The notes under the pieces are model-generated. The model had not been told where the DNA came from. It saw only the letters and a list, made by a program, of their open reading frames with translations, and did not search any database. A stretch of 64,000 nucleotides of DNA from Candidatus Eiseniibacteriota bacterium (GTDB taxonomy: Bacteria > Eisenbacteria > RBG-16-71-46 > SZUA-252), in contig QJVW01000094.1 of the NCBI GenBank assembly GCA_003235575.1, positions 1 to 64,000 of the forward strand, written 5' to 3'. Each line of letters starts with the position of its first letter. Position 1 is the first letter of the stretch. A program made the translations under genes and the position numbers. Positions 25,836-35,204 of this stretch are shown piece by piece.

Positions 25836-26678
25836 GTGACTCCAGCAAGCACCAAGAAGCGTCCGGCCGCGAAAAAGGCCAAGAAGGCCGTCAAGGGCAA
25901 GGCGAAGGCAAGGACCAAGCCGACGACGGCGCGATCCAAGGTGAAAAAGGCAGCCCCCAAGGCCGGAAAATCCTCCAAGAAATCCACCGCGACGAAGCCG
26001 GCAGCGAAGGCGAAGACGAAGGCAAAGGTGAAAGCCGAGCCGCGCGCCGCGGCGGGCGCGGCATCCGCGGCCGCCCGGGCGAAGCCGGCCGCCGCGCCGC
26101 GTTCCGCGTCGAAGAGCCGGGCGGCGGCCGCCACCGCGTCGGGAACCGCCACGCCGTCCCCGATGCCTCCGCCGTCCCGTCGCAGGCCGAAGCCGGGGTC
26201 TCCCGATTGGCCGGGTGAGAACCTCACCGTCGGCATGGAGGCGCCCGACTTCTCGCTTCCCAGCACCGGGGGCAACCGGGTCACGATGAGCGAGTTCCGG
26301 GGAAGGCGCGTGGTCCTCTATTTCTATCCGAAGGACGACACGCCCGGTTGCACCATGGAGGCCTGCGCGTTCCGCGACAACATCGACCGGATCGTGGCGA
26401 AGGATGCGGTCATTCTGGGAATCAGCCTCGACGACGAGCTGAGCCACCAGCGATTCGCGCAGAAGTACAACCTCCCGTTCCCGTTGCTATCCGACGTCGA
26501 TGCGGCCATCTCGCGGCGCTACGGCACGTACAAGGAGAAGAACCTCTACGGGCGTACTTTCTGGGGGATCGAGCGGACGACGTTCGTCATCGATCGCGAC
26601 GGAAAGGTGGAAAACGTATTTCGGCGCGTGAAGGTCGAGGGGCACGCCGAAGAGGTTCTCGCCACGCTCTCGGTCTGA
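25836..26678 (+). CDS. Bcp-type thioredoxin peroxidase fused to a histone H1-like Lys/Ala/Pro-rich tail
   Basis: The product has 280 residues from a GTG preceded by GGGGGA. Residues 1 to about 125 are almost only Lys, Ala, Pro, Ser, Thr and Arg (for example KKAKKAVKGKAKARTKP), like eukaryotic linker histone tails and bacterial HctA/AlgP-type proteins. Residues ~128-280 form a complete bacterioferritin comigratory protein domain with Cys172 (DDTPGCTMEAC) as peroxidatic and Cys177 as likely resolving residue. The final segment FVIDRDGKVENVFRRVKVEGHAEEVL is typical. I infer a DNA-binding peroxidase that protects the nucleoid. The tail is in one continuous frame without a stop or shift, so it is a real fusion unless translation starts internally near residue 110 or 134. 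Confidence 0.88.
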   Translation: MTPASTKKRPAAKKAKKAVKGKAKARTKPTTARSKVKKAAPKAGKSSKKSTATKPAAKAKTKAKVKAEPRAAAGAASAAARAKPAAAPRSASKSRAAAATASGTATPSPMPPPSRRRPKPGSPDWPGENLTVGMEAPDFSLPSTGGNRVTMSEFRGRRVVLYFYPKDDTPGCTMEACAFRDNIDRIVAKDAVILGISLDDELSHQRFAQKYNLPFPLLSDVDAAISRRYGTYKEKNLYGRTFWGIERTTFVIDRDGKVENVFRRVKVEGHAEEVLATLSV

Positions 26679-26679
26679 C

Positions 26680-28134
26680 GTGCGTCGCACGAAGATCGTC
26701 GCCACCCTGGGCCCCGCCTCGGCGGATTCCCGCGTCCTGACGCGCATGATTCGCGCCGGCCTCGACGTCGCGCGTCTCAATTTCTCCCACGGCACCGCTC
26801 GCGACCATCGAAGGGCCGTCCGGCTCCTGAACGCCGCCGCGCGCAAGGCCGGCCGCGAGGTCGGCGTCCTGCTCGACCTTCAGGGGCCGCGCATCCGCAT
26901 CGGCGAGCTCGAAGGCGGCACGGTTCGGGTCTCCGCGCGCGACGAGGTGCTTCTTCGATCGTCGCGCCGCCGGGGCACCGCCACGGAAATACCGATCGAC
27001 TATCCGGGGCTCCTCAAGGACATCCGCGTCGGCGATCGCGTTCTCATCGATGACGGATTGGTGGAATTGCGCGTCCTGGGCCGCGCGCGGGGCGGGCTCC
27101 GCGCCAAGGTGGTCCGCGGCGGCGCCATCTCGGATCACAAGGGGGTCAACTTCCCGGGCGTCCGTCTCGGCGTTCCCGCGCTGACCGCGAAGGACCGGCG
27201 GGATCTGGCCCTGGGCCTCACGCTCGGGGTCGACTTCGTGGCGCTTTCCTTCGTACGCGGCCCCGAGGACATCCTGGGCTTGCGGCGGCTCCTCCGTCGG
27301 TCGCAGCATCCGCCCCTCGTCATCGCGAAGATCGAACGGCGCGAGGCGATCGAGAATCTCGAGTCGATCCTCGACGTCGCCGACGGCGTGATGGTGGCGC
27401 GCGGCGATCTGGGCGTCGAATTTCCGACGGAGCGCGTCCCGATCTTGCAAAAGCGAATCATCGACCGCGCCAACCGGCACGAAGTGCTGGTCATCACGGC
27501 GACCCAGATGCTCGAATCGATGGTGCACGCCAGTCGCCCGACCCGGGCGGAGGCGACCGACGTGGCGAACGCCATTTTCGACGGCACCGACGCCGTGATG
27601 CTGAGCGCCGAAACCGCCGTGGGACGCTTTCCGGACGCCGCGGTGGCGACGATGGCCCGCATCGCGACGGAGGCGGACGAATTCGCGGCCTCGACGCGGG
27701 TCCCGCGTCGCGCCGACGGGATCACGCTTCAATCGCCGACGCACGCCCTGGCGCACACCGCGTATCAAGCCGCCCGGGAGATCCGGGCGCGATCGCTCGT
27801 GATCTTCACGCACACGGGGTATGCGGCGCGGCTGGTCAGCAAGACGCGCCCGACGCAGCCGATCCTGGCGCTCTCGCCGCTCCGATCGACCCGCCGGCGA
27901 CTTTCGCTCGCGTGGGGGGTTCAGGTCGTGCGGGTTCCGATGTGGCGCACCGCCGAAGGAATGGTCGAAGCGGGGCTTCGGATCCTGATCCGGGCGCGAT
28001 ACCTCCGCCACGGCGACTGGGTCGTGGCCATGGCCGGAACGACGACCCGCTCCGGCGGGACGAACTTGCTTCGCATTCTCCAACAGGGGCGCCCTCCGGA
28101 CCGACCGCGCGGCGCGCCCCTGAAACGACCGTGA
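26680..28134 (+). CDS. pyk: Pyruvate kinase
   Basis: The product has 484 residues. It converts phosphoenolpyruvate and ADP to pyruvate and ATP, the last step of glycolysis. Family motifs in order: RRTKIVATLGPAS at the N-terminus, RLNFSHG, the B-domain, IAKIERREAIEN with the catalytic Lys, MVARGDLGVEFP, VITATQMLESM and a C-terminal allosteric-type domain including IFTHTGYAARLVSKTRP. The GTG start lies one base after the stop of the peroxiredoxin gene, so the two are probably co-translated. Confidence 0.95.
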   Translation: MRRTKIVATLGPASADSRVLTRMIRAGLDVARLNFSHGTARDHRRAVRLLNAAARKAGREVGVLLDLQGPRIRIGELEGGTVRVSARDEVLLRSSRRRGTATEIPIDYPGLLKDIRVGDRVLIDDGLVELRVLGRARGGLRAKVVRGGAISDHKGVNFPGVRLGVPALTAKDRRDLALGLTLGVDFVALSFVRGPEDILGLRRLLRRSQHPPLVIAKIERREAIENLESILDVADGVMVARGDLGVEFPTERVPILQKRIIDRANRHEVLVITATQMLESMVHASRPTRAEATDVANAIFDGTDAVMLSAETAVGRFPDAAVATMARIATEADEFAASTRVPRRADGITLQSPTHALAHTAYQAAREIRARSLVIFTHTGYAARLVSKTRPTQPILALSPLRSTRRRLSLAWGVQVVRVPMWRTAEGMVEAGLRILIRARYLRHGDWVVAMAGTTTRSGGTNLLRILQQGRPPDRPRGAPLKRP

Positions 28135-28208
28135 CGCAACGATGCCCGACGCGCCCGTTTGGTCCGGCGCGGGCCGCACGCACTTCCCTTCACCACAAGG
28201 AGCGAATC

Positions 28209-28685
28209 ATGCGCCGAAGCGATCGAACCATCATCGTCGCCCTGACCGCCTTTTTGCTTGCCGTGCCGCTGGCCCCGAACGCCCGCGCCGACACGGCGAT
28301 CGGGTTTCGTGGCGGATTGAGCATCGATCCCGACCAGGTGTTGGTCGGCCTCCATATCCAGCCGCCGCCGGTGGGGCGCAACCTGTACGTCGTACCGAGC
28401 GGCGAGGCCGGATTCGGCGACGATGCGTTCACGCTCTCCTTCAATGGCGATCTGCAATATCAGTTCGGCGCGGGCCAGGACGTCCGGCCCTACGCCGGCG
28501 GTGGACTGTCGCTCTACTACTACGACCGCGATGGGGGGGGAAGCGACTCGGAGTTCGGTGTCAATGCCTTGGGAGGACTTGTGTTCGCTCGCCAGAGCGG
28601 CAGGCCGATCTTCCTGGAGATGAAACTAGGGCTGACCGATAGAATGCCCGACTGGAAGTTCCTCGTGGGCCTCATGTTCCGATAG
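28209..28685 (+). CDS. Small outer-membrane beta-barrel protein
   Basis: The product has 158 residues with a signal peptide (TAFLLAVPLAPNARA). The mature part is glycine- and aromatic-rich with alternating strands (ALGGLVFARQSG, EMKLGLTDRMP) and ends FLVGLMFR, an OmpW/OmpA-barrel-like pattern. AAGGAGCG lies just before the ATG. It follows pyruvate kinase by 74 bases. No function can be assigned. Confidence 0.6.
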   Translation: MRRSDRTIIVALTAFLLAVPLAPNARADTAIGFRGGLSIDPDQVLVGLHIQPPPVGRNLYVVPSGEAGFGDDAFTLSFNGDLQYQFGAGQDVRPYAGGGLSLYYYDRDGGGSDSEFGVNALGGLVFARQSGRPIFLEMKLGLTDRMPDWKFLVGLMFR

Positions 28686-28694
28686 GGAGCGGGA

Positions 28695-28724
28695 TTGACA
28701 CCCGCCCTTCGACGGCGGTAAACT
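28695..28724 (+). promoter_or_regulatory. Sigma70-type promoter for the Fe-S gene group
   Basis: A perfect -35 TTGACA (28695-28700) and TAAACT (28719-28724) at 18-base spacing. The leader to the ATG at 28844 would be about 113 bases, ending in GGAGGAAA. No regulatory structure was recognised in it. Confidence 0.6.
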
Positions 28725-28843
28725 TAAATGCTGAAATGGGTGCATCTTCGGGCCCAAAAGCGCATCCAAGCGACGGGCATGAGGATTGCCTGTTTTCAGG
28801 CGCGTAGCCAGAGCGAATTCCAGCTTCGGAGGAAATCACGGAC

Positions 28844-29233
28844 ATGGTCAACCTGAGCGAAAAAGCCGCGGTCGAACTCAAATCCATCATGGATCAGAAC
28901 GGCGGAACGTTCGTGGGGGTCCGTGTTTTCGTAGCCGGCGGAGGCTGTTCCGGTCTCCAGTACGGCATGCAGATCGCGGATGAGCCGCCCACCTCGGACG
29001 ATCTCGTCTTCGAGCACGGGGGCGTGAAGGTCATCGTCGATTCGCAAAGCCACCAGCACCTCGAGGGCTCGTCCATCGATTTCGACGACTCCCTGCAAGG
29101 CGGCGGCTTCAAGATCAACAACCCGAACGCCGTCAGTTCGTGCGGCTGCGGCAACTCCTTCTCCGAATCCGAGGAGGGAGCGAAGGGCGGCGGCGGGTGC
29201 GGCAGCGGCGGATGCGGTTGCGGAGGCCACTAG
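28844..29233 (+). CDS. A-type Fe-S cluster carrier (ErpA/IscA family) with Gly/Cys tail
   Basis: The product has 129 residues. It receives and delivers Fe-S clusters. The three conserved ligand Cys are present: the first in VAGGGCSGLQYG and the pair in SSCGCGNSF. Unlike standard members, which end shortly after the CGCG motif, this one continues for ~25 residues into a glycine-cysteine-rich tail with three more Cys and a final His (GGGGCGSGGCGCGGH). The tail may bind metal. A strong promoter and GGAGGAAA site precede it. Rieske and desulfurase-like genes follow. Confidence 0.9.
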   Translation: MVNLSEKAAVELKSIMDQNGGTFVGVRVFVAGGGCSGLQYGMQIADEPPTSDDLVFEHGGVKVIVDSQSHQHLEGSSIDFDDSLQGGGFKINNPNAVSSCGCGNSFSESEEGAKGGGGCGSGGCGCGGH

Positions 29234-29320
29234 GCTCCGGCCCCATCGAACGGTAGACTCGACCGGCGTCCCGGAAACGGGGCGCCGGTTTTGGTTTCTG
29301 GACCCGGACGGGGGAACGGC

Positions 29321-29626
29321 GTGCCCGAATTCCACAAGGTGGCGAAGACGGCGGACGTCGTCGAGGGGAAGGGGACGATCGTCGCGGTCGACGACCTGAA
29401 GATCGCGCTCTTCCGGTGCGAGGGGACGATCTACGCGATTCGCAATCAGTGCCCCCACATGGGCGGCGACCTCGGCGATGGAACCCTGGAGGGCGACATC
29501 GTCCGGTGTCCCTGGCACGGTTGGCCCATCAACGTGAAGACGGGGCAGCACCCGCAGGCGCCCGTCGTCGCGGTGCGCACGTACCCGGTCCGGGTGGAGG
29601 GAGACGACGTCCATGTCGCACTCTGA
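29321..29626 (+). CDS. Rieske-type [2Fe-2S] ferredoxin
   Basis: The product has 101 residues from a GTG preceded by GGGGGAA; an upstream ATG (29291) is less likely. The two Rieske ligand motifs are CPHMGG and CPWHGW, separated by the usual ~16 residues. There is no membrane anchor, so it is a soluble Rieske ferredoxin of the NirD/BphF type that passes electrons to an oxygenase or reductase. Its partner is not obvious; the neighbouring genes concern sulfur and Fe-S metabolism. Its last 14 bases overlap the next gene. Confidence 0.88.
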   Translation: MPEFHKVAKTADVVEGKGTIVAVDDLKIALFRCEGTIYAIRNQCPHMGGDLGDGTLEGDIVRCPWHGWPINVKTGQHPQAPVVAVRTYPVRVEGDDVHVAL

Positions 29627-30920
29627 GGCCGCGAGCCCACTCGCCGCGGACACGGCGTTTCGCGCCGACCGCGCCCGGCGGCGCTTCGCGGCGCTGCGGC
29701 GGAGCGATGCGCCGCACTTCTTCGACAACGCCGCGGGCGCCCAGGTGCCCGACGAGGTCGTGGCCGCCATGCGCGAGCACTTGGAGCATCGAAACGTGCA
29801 ACGCGGCGGCCGCTACGATCGCTCGCGCGCCGTCGATGCGATGATCCTGGCCACGCGCCGTCGCCTCGCGGCCTGCCTTGGCGCCGAGGGGCCGGAGGAG
29901 ATCATCTTCGGCCTGAATGCGACGTCGCTGACGCGCATCGCCGCGGAGGCCGTCCGCTCGAAATTGCGCCCGGGGGACCGCGTCGTGGTGACGCGGCTCG
30001 ATCACGAGGCGAACGTGGGTCCCTGGCTGCGGCTCGAGCGCCACGGCATCGAGCCGCGCTGGTGGAACGTCCGCGGCGACGCCGACGCGCGTCTGGATCT
30101 CGACGACCTGGAGACCATGCTGCGCGAGGGCGGCGTCCGACTCGTCGCCCTCCCCTACGCGTCGAACATCAGCGGACGGATCGTCGACGTCGCGGCGGCC
30201 GCGACGCTCGCGCGCGCGCACGGGGCGTGGACCTACGTGGACGCCGTCCACTACGGGCCCCACGGCCCCATCGATGCGCGTGCGGTTGGCGCGGACTTCC
30301 TGGTCTTCTCCGGATACAAGATCTTCGGCCCTCACATGGGGTTCCTTTGGGGACGACGCGAGCTGTTGGACTCGCTCGACGCCGTGCGGGAGCATTTCAT
30401 CCCGGCGACCGCGCCCTATGCCTACGAGGGTGGCACGCAGAACTTCGAGGCGATCGCGGGCATGGCGGGCGCCCTTCACTACCTGGCCACGGCCGAAGCG
30501 GACGCACCGCCCCCGCCGCCGCCGGCCGAATCGTGCGACGAGGCCGGGGCGGCCGCCTTCGGCGCGGCGTTTCATCGATCCATGGCCCGCATCCGGGCCT
30601 ATGAGATCGATCTCGCGGCCCGGCTCGTGCGGGCGGTGGCATCCACTCCGGGCGCCACGATCCTCGGTGACGCCGACCCCGGGCGCGCCGACGGGCGGGT
30701 TCCCACCGTCTCCTTCACGGTTCGAGGCAGGCAGCCCGCCGCGGTCGTGGACCACCTGGCGTCGCACGGCATGCACGCCCGCGATGGCCACATGTACGCG
30801 CCGCAGCTGCTGCGCGCGGCGGGATTCGACCCCGACTCGGGCGTCGCCCGGGTGAGTCTCTGCCACTACAACACCCCCGCCGAGGTCGAGCGGCTGGGTC
30901 AGGCACTACACACGCTGTAG
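29613..30920 (+). CDS. Class V aminotransferase, cysteine desulfurase-like
   Basis: The product has 435 residues. It is a PLP enzyme of the SufS/CsdA-like group, closest in layout to the family once named from Vibrio VC1184. Seen: FFDNAAGAQVPDEV near the N-terminus, VVVTRLDHEANVGPW, the internal PLP-Asp/His strand TYVDAVHYGPHG, and the PLP-Lys in LVFSGYKIFGPHMGFLWGR. A Pro-rich stretch (APPPPPPAESC) interrupts the C-terminal domain. The mobile-loop Cys of true SufS is not clearly placed, so desulfurase activity is unproven. It overlaps the Rieske gene by 14 bases and is in the same operon as the A-type carrier. Confidence 0.8.
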   Translation: MSHSEAASPLAADTAFRADRARRRFAALRRSDAPHFFDNAAGAQVPDEVVAAMREHLEHRNVQRGGRYDRSRAVDAMILATRRRLAACLGAEGPEEIIFGLNATSLTRIAAEAVRSKLRPGDRVVVTRLDHEANVGPWLRLERHGIEPRWWNVRGDADARLDLDDLETMLREGGVRLVALPYASNISGRIVDVAAAATLARAHGAWTYVDAVHYGPHGPIDARAVGADFLVFSGYKIFGPHMGFLWGRRELLDSLDAVREHFIPATAPYAYEGGTQNFEAIAGMAGALHYLATAEADAPPPPPPAESCDEAGAAAFGAAFHRSMARIRAYEIDLAARLVRAVASTPGATILGDADPGRADGRVPTVSFTVRGRQPAAVVDHLASHGMHARDGHMYAPQLLRAAGFDPDSGVARVSLCHYNTPAEVERLGQALHTL

Positions 30921-30927
30921 GGAGGCC

Positions 30928-32979
30928 ATGGGCGCCGGTTCGTTCCTTCAAGACCTCGTCATCACGCTGACGGCGGCGCTGCTGGTGCTGCTGCCGAGCC
31001 GGAAGCTCCGCGTTCCTTCCGCCGTCGGGTTCATGCTCACGGGCATTCTGATCGGTCCCGGCGGGTTCGGTCTCGTCGGCGACCCGCACCACGTCGAGAC
31101 CCTCGCCGAAGTCGGCGTGGCCGTCCTCCTCTTCATGATCGGATTGGAGTTCTCCTTCGCGCGCCTGCGTGAGATTCGCCGCGCCTTCCTGCTGGCGGGT
31201 CCGCTCCAGGTCCTCGGCTCGATGGCCGTGACCGCCGCGCTCATCCTGGCCCTCCCGCTCGGCGCCAGCGCGGCCACCGCGCTCTTCGCGGGCATGCTGG
31301 TCGCGCTCTCCTCGACCGCGATGGTGCTACGGCTGCTGGGCGAACGGGGCGAGACGCATGCGCCCCAGGGACGCCTTCTCCTGGGAATCCTCCTCTTCCA
31401 GGACGTCGCGATCGTGCCGATGCTGATCCTGATTCCCATCCTCGCGGGACAGAGCACGCTGGCGCTGGGTCCGGGACTCCTGATCGGCGCCGCATCGGTC
31501 ATCGGTCTCTTCCTTCTCGCGCGCTACGGGATGCCGCGCCTGGTGAATGCCGTGATCCGCAGCGGCGTACGGGAGCTCTACGTCATGATGGCGGTGGCGG
31601 TCTGCTTGGGGGCGTCGCTCTTGACCGGCGCGCTGGGACTGTCGCCGGCGCTCGGCGCCTTCGTCGGCGGCGTCCTGGTCAGCGAATCGGAGTACGCGCA
31701 CCAGGTCGTTTCCGAAATCCTTCCATTCCGGGATCTCTTCAGCAGCGTCTTCTTCATCTCGATCGGCATGCTCGTGGTCCCCACCGCGATCGTATCGATG
31801 GGAGCCTCGATCGGCGGCTGGCTCCTGGTGACCCTGGCGATCAAGGCGCTCGTGGCGGCGTCGATCGTGCGCCTCCTCGGTTTTCCGCTTCGCATCGCCG
31901 TGATCGTGGGTATCTCGTTGGCGCAGGTCGGAGAATTCTCCTTCGTCGTGGCCGGCATCGGATTCGGCCACGGACTCATGACGCCCGACCTCTACCAGCA
32001 GTTCATCGCCGTTGCCGTCATCTCGCTCATCCTGACGCCGTTCCTGTTCCGCTGGGCGGAGTGGGCCGGGACGCGCACGGCGCAGCAGGGGCCGCTTCCC
32101 CCACCCGAGGTCGTCCTGGACGCCCACGTCTCCGGCGCCGCCGTGCCGCACGTCGTCCCGGCAGGCCCCGGCGCACCCGACGATGGGAGAAGCGAAGGGG
32201 GCGTCGATGGGCTGCGCGATCACGTCATCGTCGCCGGATACGGGGTCAACGGCCGGAACATCGCGCGCGTCCTCCAGGAGGTGGGCATCCCGTACGTCGT
32301 GCTGGAACTCGATACCGCCATCATCCGTCGCGCGCGCGCGGGGGGCGAGCGCGTCGTCTTCGGGGACGTCTCGCGGATCGAGGGCCTGCACGCCAGCGGA
32401 TTGGACCACGCTTCCGTGCTCGTGCTCGCGATCTCGGATCCGTCGGCCACGCGCTTCGCGGTGCTCCAGGCGCGGCGCGACAACGCGCGGGTCTTCATCA
32501 TCGCGCGGACGCGGCTGGTGGCCGAGGTGGAGGAGCTCTACCGGCTGGGCGCCGACGAGGTGATCCCCGAGGAGTTCGAGACGTCCATCGCGGTCGTCGG
32601 CCGCGTGCTGCGTCGCTTCCACGTGCCGACGAACGTCGTCCGGATGCAGGAGCAGGCGCTCCGTCGCGAGGGATACTCGTTCCTGCGGGGCGGGGACGTG
32701 ACGGGGAGCCTGATGGCCTCGGTGTCGCGGATGATCGAAGGCGCCACGACCGACACGTACTACCTGGAGACCGGATCGCCGGCGGTGGGAAAGACGCTCG
32801 CGGAATTCGATCTACGGGAGAAGACCCGCGCCCTCGTGATCGCGGTCGTGCGACACGGCGCGCACACGCTGGGTCCCGGCCCCGACTTCCGCCTCGAAGC
32901 CGGGGACGTGCTCGTCCTGGTGGGGGACCACCAGGCGCTGGAAGCGGCCTTCCTCGCGCTCGACGGCGGGCACGCCTAG
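30928..32979 (+). CDS. Kef-type (CPA2) cation/proton antiporter with TrkA domains
   Basis: The product has 683 residues. About 12 transmembrane helices (residues 1-390) form a CPA2 sodium/proton-exchanger domain with motifs LLFMIGLEFSFARLREI and GALGLSPALGAFVGGVLVSESE. A linker is followed by a TrkA-N domain (about 430-550) with the nucleotide motif VIVAGYGVNGRNIARVL and then a TrkA-C domain ending near residue 680. This is the KefB/KefC/YbaL layout: potassium or sodium efflux gated by nucleotide. It starts 7 bases after the desulfurase-like gene. Confidence 0.92.
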   Translation: MGAGSFLQDLVITLTAALLVLLPSRKLRVPSAVGFMLTGILIGPGGFGLVGDPHHVETLAEVGVAVLLFMIGLEFSFARLREIRRAFLLAGPLQVLGSMAVTAALILALPLGASAATALFAGMLVALSSTAMVLRLLGERGETHAPQGRLLLGILLFQDVAIVPMLILIPILAGQSTLALGPGLLIGAASVIGLFLLARYGMPRLVNAVIRSGVRELYVMMAVAVCLGASLLTGALGLSPALGAFVGGVLVSESEYAHQVVSEILPFRDLFSSVFFISIGMLVVPTAIVSMGASIGGWLLVTLAIKALVAASIVRLLGFPLRIAVIVGISLAQVGEFSFVVAGIGFGHGLMTPDLYQQFIAVAVISLILTPFLFRWAEWAGTRTAQQGPLPPPEVVLDAHVSGAAVPHVVPAGPGAPDDGRSEGGVDGLRDHVIVAGYGVNGRNIARVLQEVGIPYVVLELDTAIIRRARAGGERVVFGDVSRIEGLHASGLDHASVLVLAISDPSATRFAVLQARRDNARVFIIARTRLVAEVEELYRLGADEVIPEEFETSIAVVGRVLRRFHVPTNVVRMQEQALRREGYSFLRGGDVTGSLMASVSRMIEGATTDTYYLETGSPAVGKTLAEFDLREKTRALVIAVVRHGAHTLGPGPDFRLEAGDVLVLVGDHQALEAAFLALDGGHA

Positions 32980-32984
32980 GCTCG

Positions 32985-35165
32985 CTACGCGGTGGCGGCT
33001 ACCGCCGGCGGACGATCGGCGTCCGCACCGTCCGCGTCCACCGTTCGCCGCGCGTAGGTCCACGTCGCCCAGCCTACGAAGGCGATGACGGCGACGCTCT
33101 CCAGCGTGTAGCGCATATCGTAGTAATACGTCTGGAACTCGATGAACTGGGTGACCCCGGCCAGAATCAAGAGTCCGATCGGGATGCTCGCACGCTTGGG
33201 TCCGAGCAGCGCCGCCGCCGTCAGGAACGAGAAGTAGTAGCACGTCATCTCCAGGAAGACGGGGATCACTCCGAATCCGAACGCCGCCAGCACCCACCAA
33301 TCCATTTCCCGCCGTGCGATCACGAAGAGCAGCGCGACGTAGCCGAGCACGAGCGCGATGAAGAGGGGCAGGGCGATCGGTCCCCGGAACGCCTGCTTGC
33401 GCGCCTCCCGAAACTTGTGAAACGGATCCTCCTGGGTCGGATCGTACGAGAACTTCTGACGCGTCTCCCAGCGAAACGCGACGATGGTGTGGAGTCCCAT
33501 GTTGTTGGTCAGGGGCGTGTCCGCGTGCTTCCGCGTGTTCTTCACGAATTCCGGCCATGCCTGAAATCCGCCCGCGACCATGCTGGAGGCGGGGATCAGG
33601 ATCGCGACGGCGGCCGCCGCGCCGAGGACGATCCGCGCGCCGGTGCGATCGAGACGACGTTCCCGGAGCAGCACCCAAATCATCCGCAAGCCGATGGCGG
33701 CGAAGAAGCCCGCCGGAAAGACGCGAAGCAGGGTCGAGACCGCGAGGCTGGCGCCGGCCCAGGCGGGCATGCCGCGTCGAAGCAGACAGATGCCGGCCAT
33801 CGCGAACAGGAACCAATCCTGTCGCAGAAAGCCGCCCCCCGTCCAAAAGTAGAGCGCCGGTTCATTCGTGCCGAAGAAGAGCGCCGCCACGCAGGCGACC
33901 CGCCATCCGAACGCCCACGTGATGAGCCCGAAGGCGATCAGCAGGAGCACCGGATCGATCCACGCGAGGAAGCCGTCGATCAGACCGTTGGAGGCTGGCC
34001 CCAGATTCGACAGCAGGGTTCCCGCGACGTTCCACATCGGCGACGGGTTGTACCCGTGATCCTGGAGCGCGTGTTCCCAGGCCCCGATGTCCATGCGATC
34101 GCGGAAGTAGGCGATGTCGTGCTTGAACTCATCCCACCGCGCGGGGCTGAAGGGGCGGACGAAGCCTTTCTTCCAGTGCTCCGGGTCCTCGAGCACGTAG
34201 GCCGCGGAAACGCGCTCGTTCTCGCGGAGATTCCGAATCTTTCGGAGTTCCACCCGGCGTCGGAATCCCTGCTCGGCCTCCGCGACGTTGGCGGCTTCGT
34301 AGAGTCCGGTGTAGCCGAGTTCGGGAAAGTACTTCGCGCCGACGTAGTAGTGGAAGAACTCGTGGACGTGGACGCGCTTCGGGAAGTGGAATCCGCCCCA
34401 GTTGAAGTACCCCGTGAACCCCAGGATGCCCAGCGCCAGAAGGAGCCCGTCCCGAAGCCGCCGATGGCGGTCCGGGACGCCGCCCTGTCGCAGACGCCGC
34501 CCCCAGAGAAGGAGCGCCGCCCCCGCGAACGCGAGCATCATCTTGATCTCGTTGGAAACGCCGCGCGTGATGCGAAACGCGGAGCGAGGTTCGTCCCCGG
34601 TGGTGGAGGGCTCCGGCGCGGTGACGAGCGCGAAGACCGGCGGCCACATGGCCGGAATGGTCTCGAAGAGCCGGATCTCGGAGACGGACGTCCCCCCCAG
34701 GCCGGTCGGCTCGCCGAATCGCACGTACCGACCGTGCGCGCCGAAGAGCGGCGTGTAGCGCGCATGCATCCCGCTCCGGCCGGCCATCGCCTCCGACTTC
34801 GGGACCTTCCAAACCTCGCGGAACGCGACGCCGTCGTCCGAAACCTGGAGCGAGTAGTCGTGGCGTCCGTCGGCCTGAACGTAGACGGCCGCGAGCGGCG
34901 TGTCGGCGCCCAGGTCGAACGTCAGCGACGCGGCCGCGGACGCGAATCCGATGCCGTACGCCGCGTCGGGCCGGCCGCCCTCGGCGACGACCTTTCCGTC
35001 CAGCACGAGGTGCGTCGGGCCCTGGACGTCGAGCGAATCGATCAGGCGCGCCCGTTCGAGGAGCGTGGGCCGGGCCGACGCCGGCGCCGACTCCTGGGCG
35101 CGGGCGGCCGTGGCCAGGAGGAGCGCGAGACCTGCGGCGAGCCAAATGCGCGTTCGAAGATTCAT
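32985..35165 (-). CDS. Membrane protein with N-terminal discoidin-like domain and glycosyltransferase-87-like membrane region
   Basis: The product has 726 residues. A signal peptide is followed by an F5/8-type C (discoidin-like) beta-sandwich (about 45-175) with the ending YVRFGEPTGLGGTSVSEIRLFE, typical of such sugar-binding folds. One membrane segment follows, then about ten more helices from residue 240 with extracytoplasmic loops. The loop HVHEFFHYYVGAKYFPELGY resembles those of GT-C/DUF2029 polyprenyl-sugar glycosyltransferases. It is the last gene of the six-gene operon read from 40064. It probably handles a surface glycan; this is inferred only from the fold pattern. Confidence 0.6.
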   Translation of the reverse strand: MNLRTRIWLAAGLALLLATAARAQESAPASARPTLLERARLIDSLDVQGPTHLVLDGKVVAEGGRPDAAYGIGFASAAASLTFDLGADTPLAAVYVQADGRHDYSLQVSDDGVAFREVWKVPKSEAMAGRSGMHARYTPLFGAHGRYVRFGEPTGLGGTSVSEIRLFETIPAMWPPVFALVTAPEPSTTGDEPRSAFRITRGVSNEIKMMLAFAGAALLLWGRRLRQGGVPDRHRRLRDGLLLALGILGFTGYFNWGGFHFPKRVHVHEFFHYYVGAKYFPELGYTGLYEAANVAEAEQGFRRRVELRKIRNLRENERVSAAYVLEDPEHWKKGFVRPFSPARWDEFKHDIAYFRDRMDIGAWEHALQDHGYNPSPMWNVAGTLLSNLGPASNGLIDGFLAWIDPVLLLIAFGLITWAFGWRVACVAALFFGTNEPALYFWTGGGFLRQDWFLFAMAGICLLRRGMPAWAGASLAVSTLLRVFPAGFFAAIGLRMIWVLLRERRLDRTGARIVLGAAAAVAILIPASSMVAGGFQAWPEFVKNTRKHADTPLTNNMGLHTIVAFRWETRQKFSYDPTQEDPFHKFREARKQAFRGPIALPLFIALVLGYVALLFVIARREMDWWVLAAFGFGVIPVFLEMTCYYFSFLTAAALLGPKRASIPIGLLILAGVTQFIEFQTYYYDMRYTLESVAVIAFVGWATWTYARRTVDADGADADRPPAVAATA

Positions 35166-35204
35166 CCCTACCTCGTTCGCGGGCGGGCGAGCCGGCGCCG
35201 CGGG

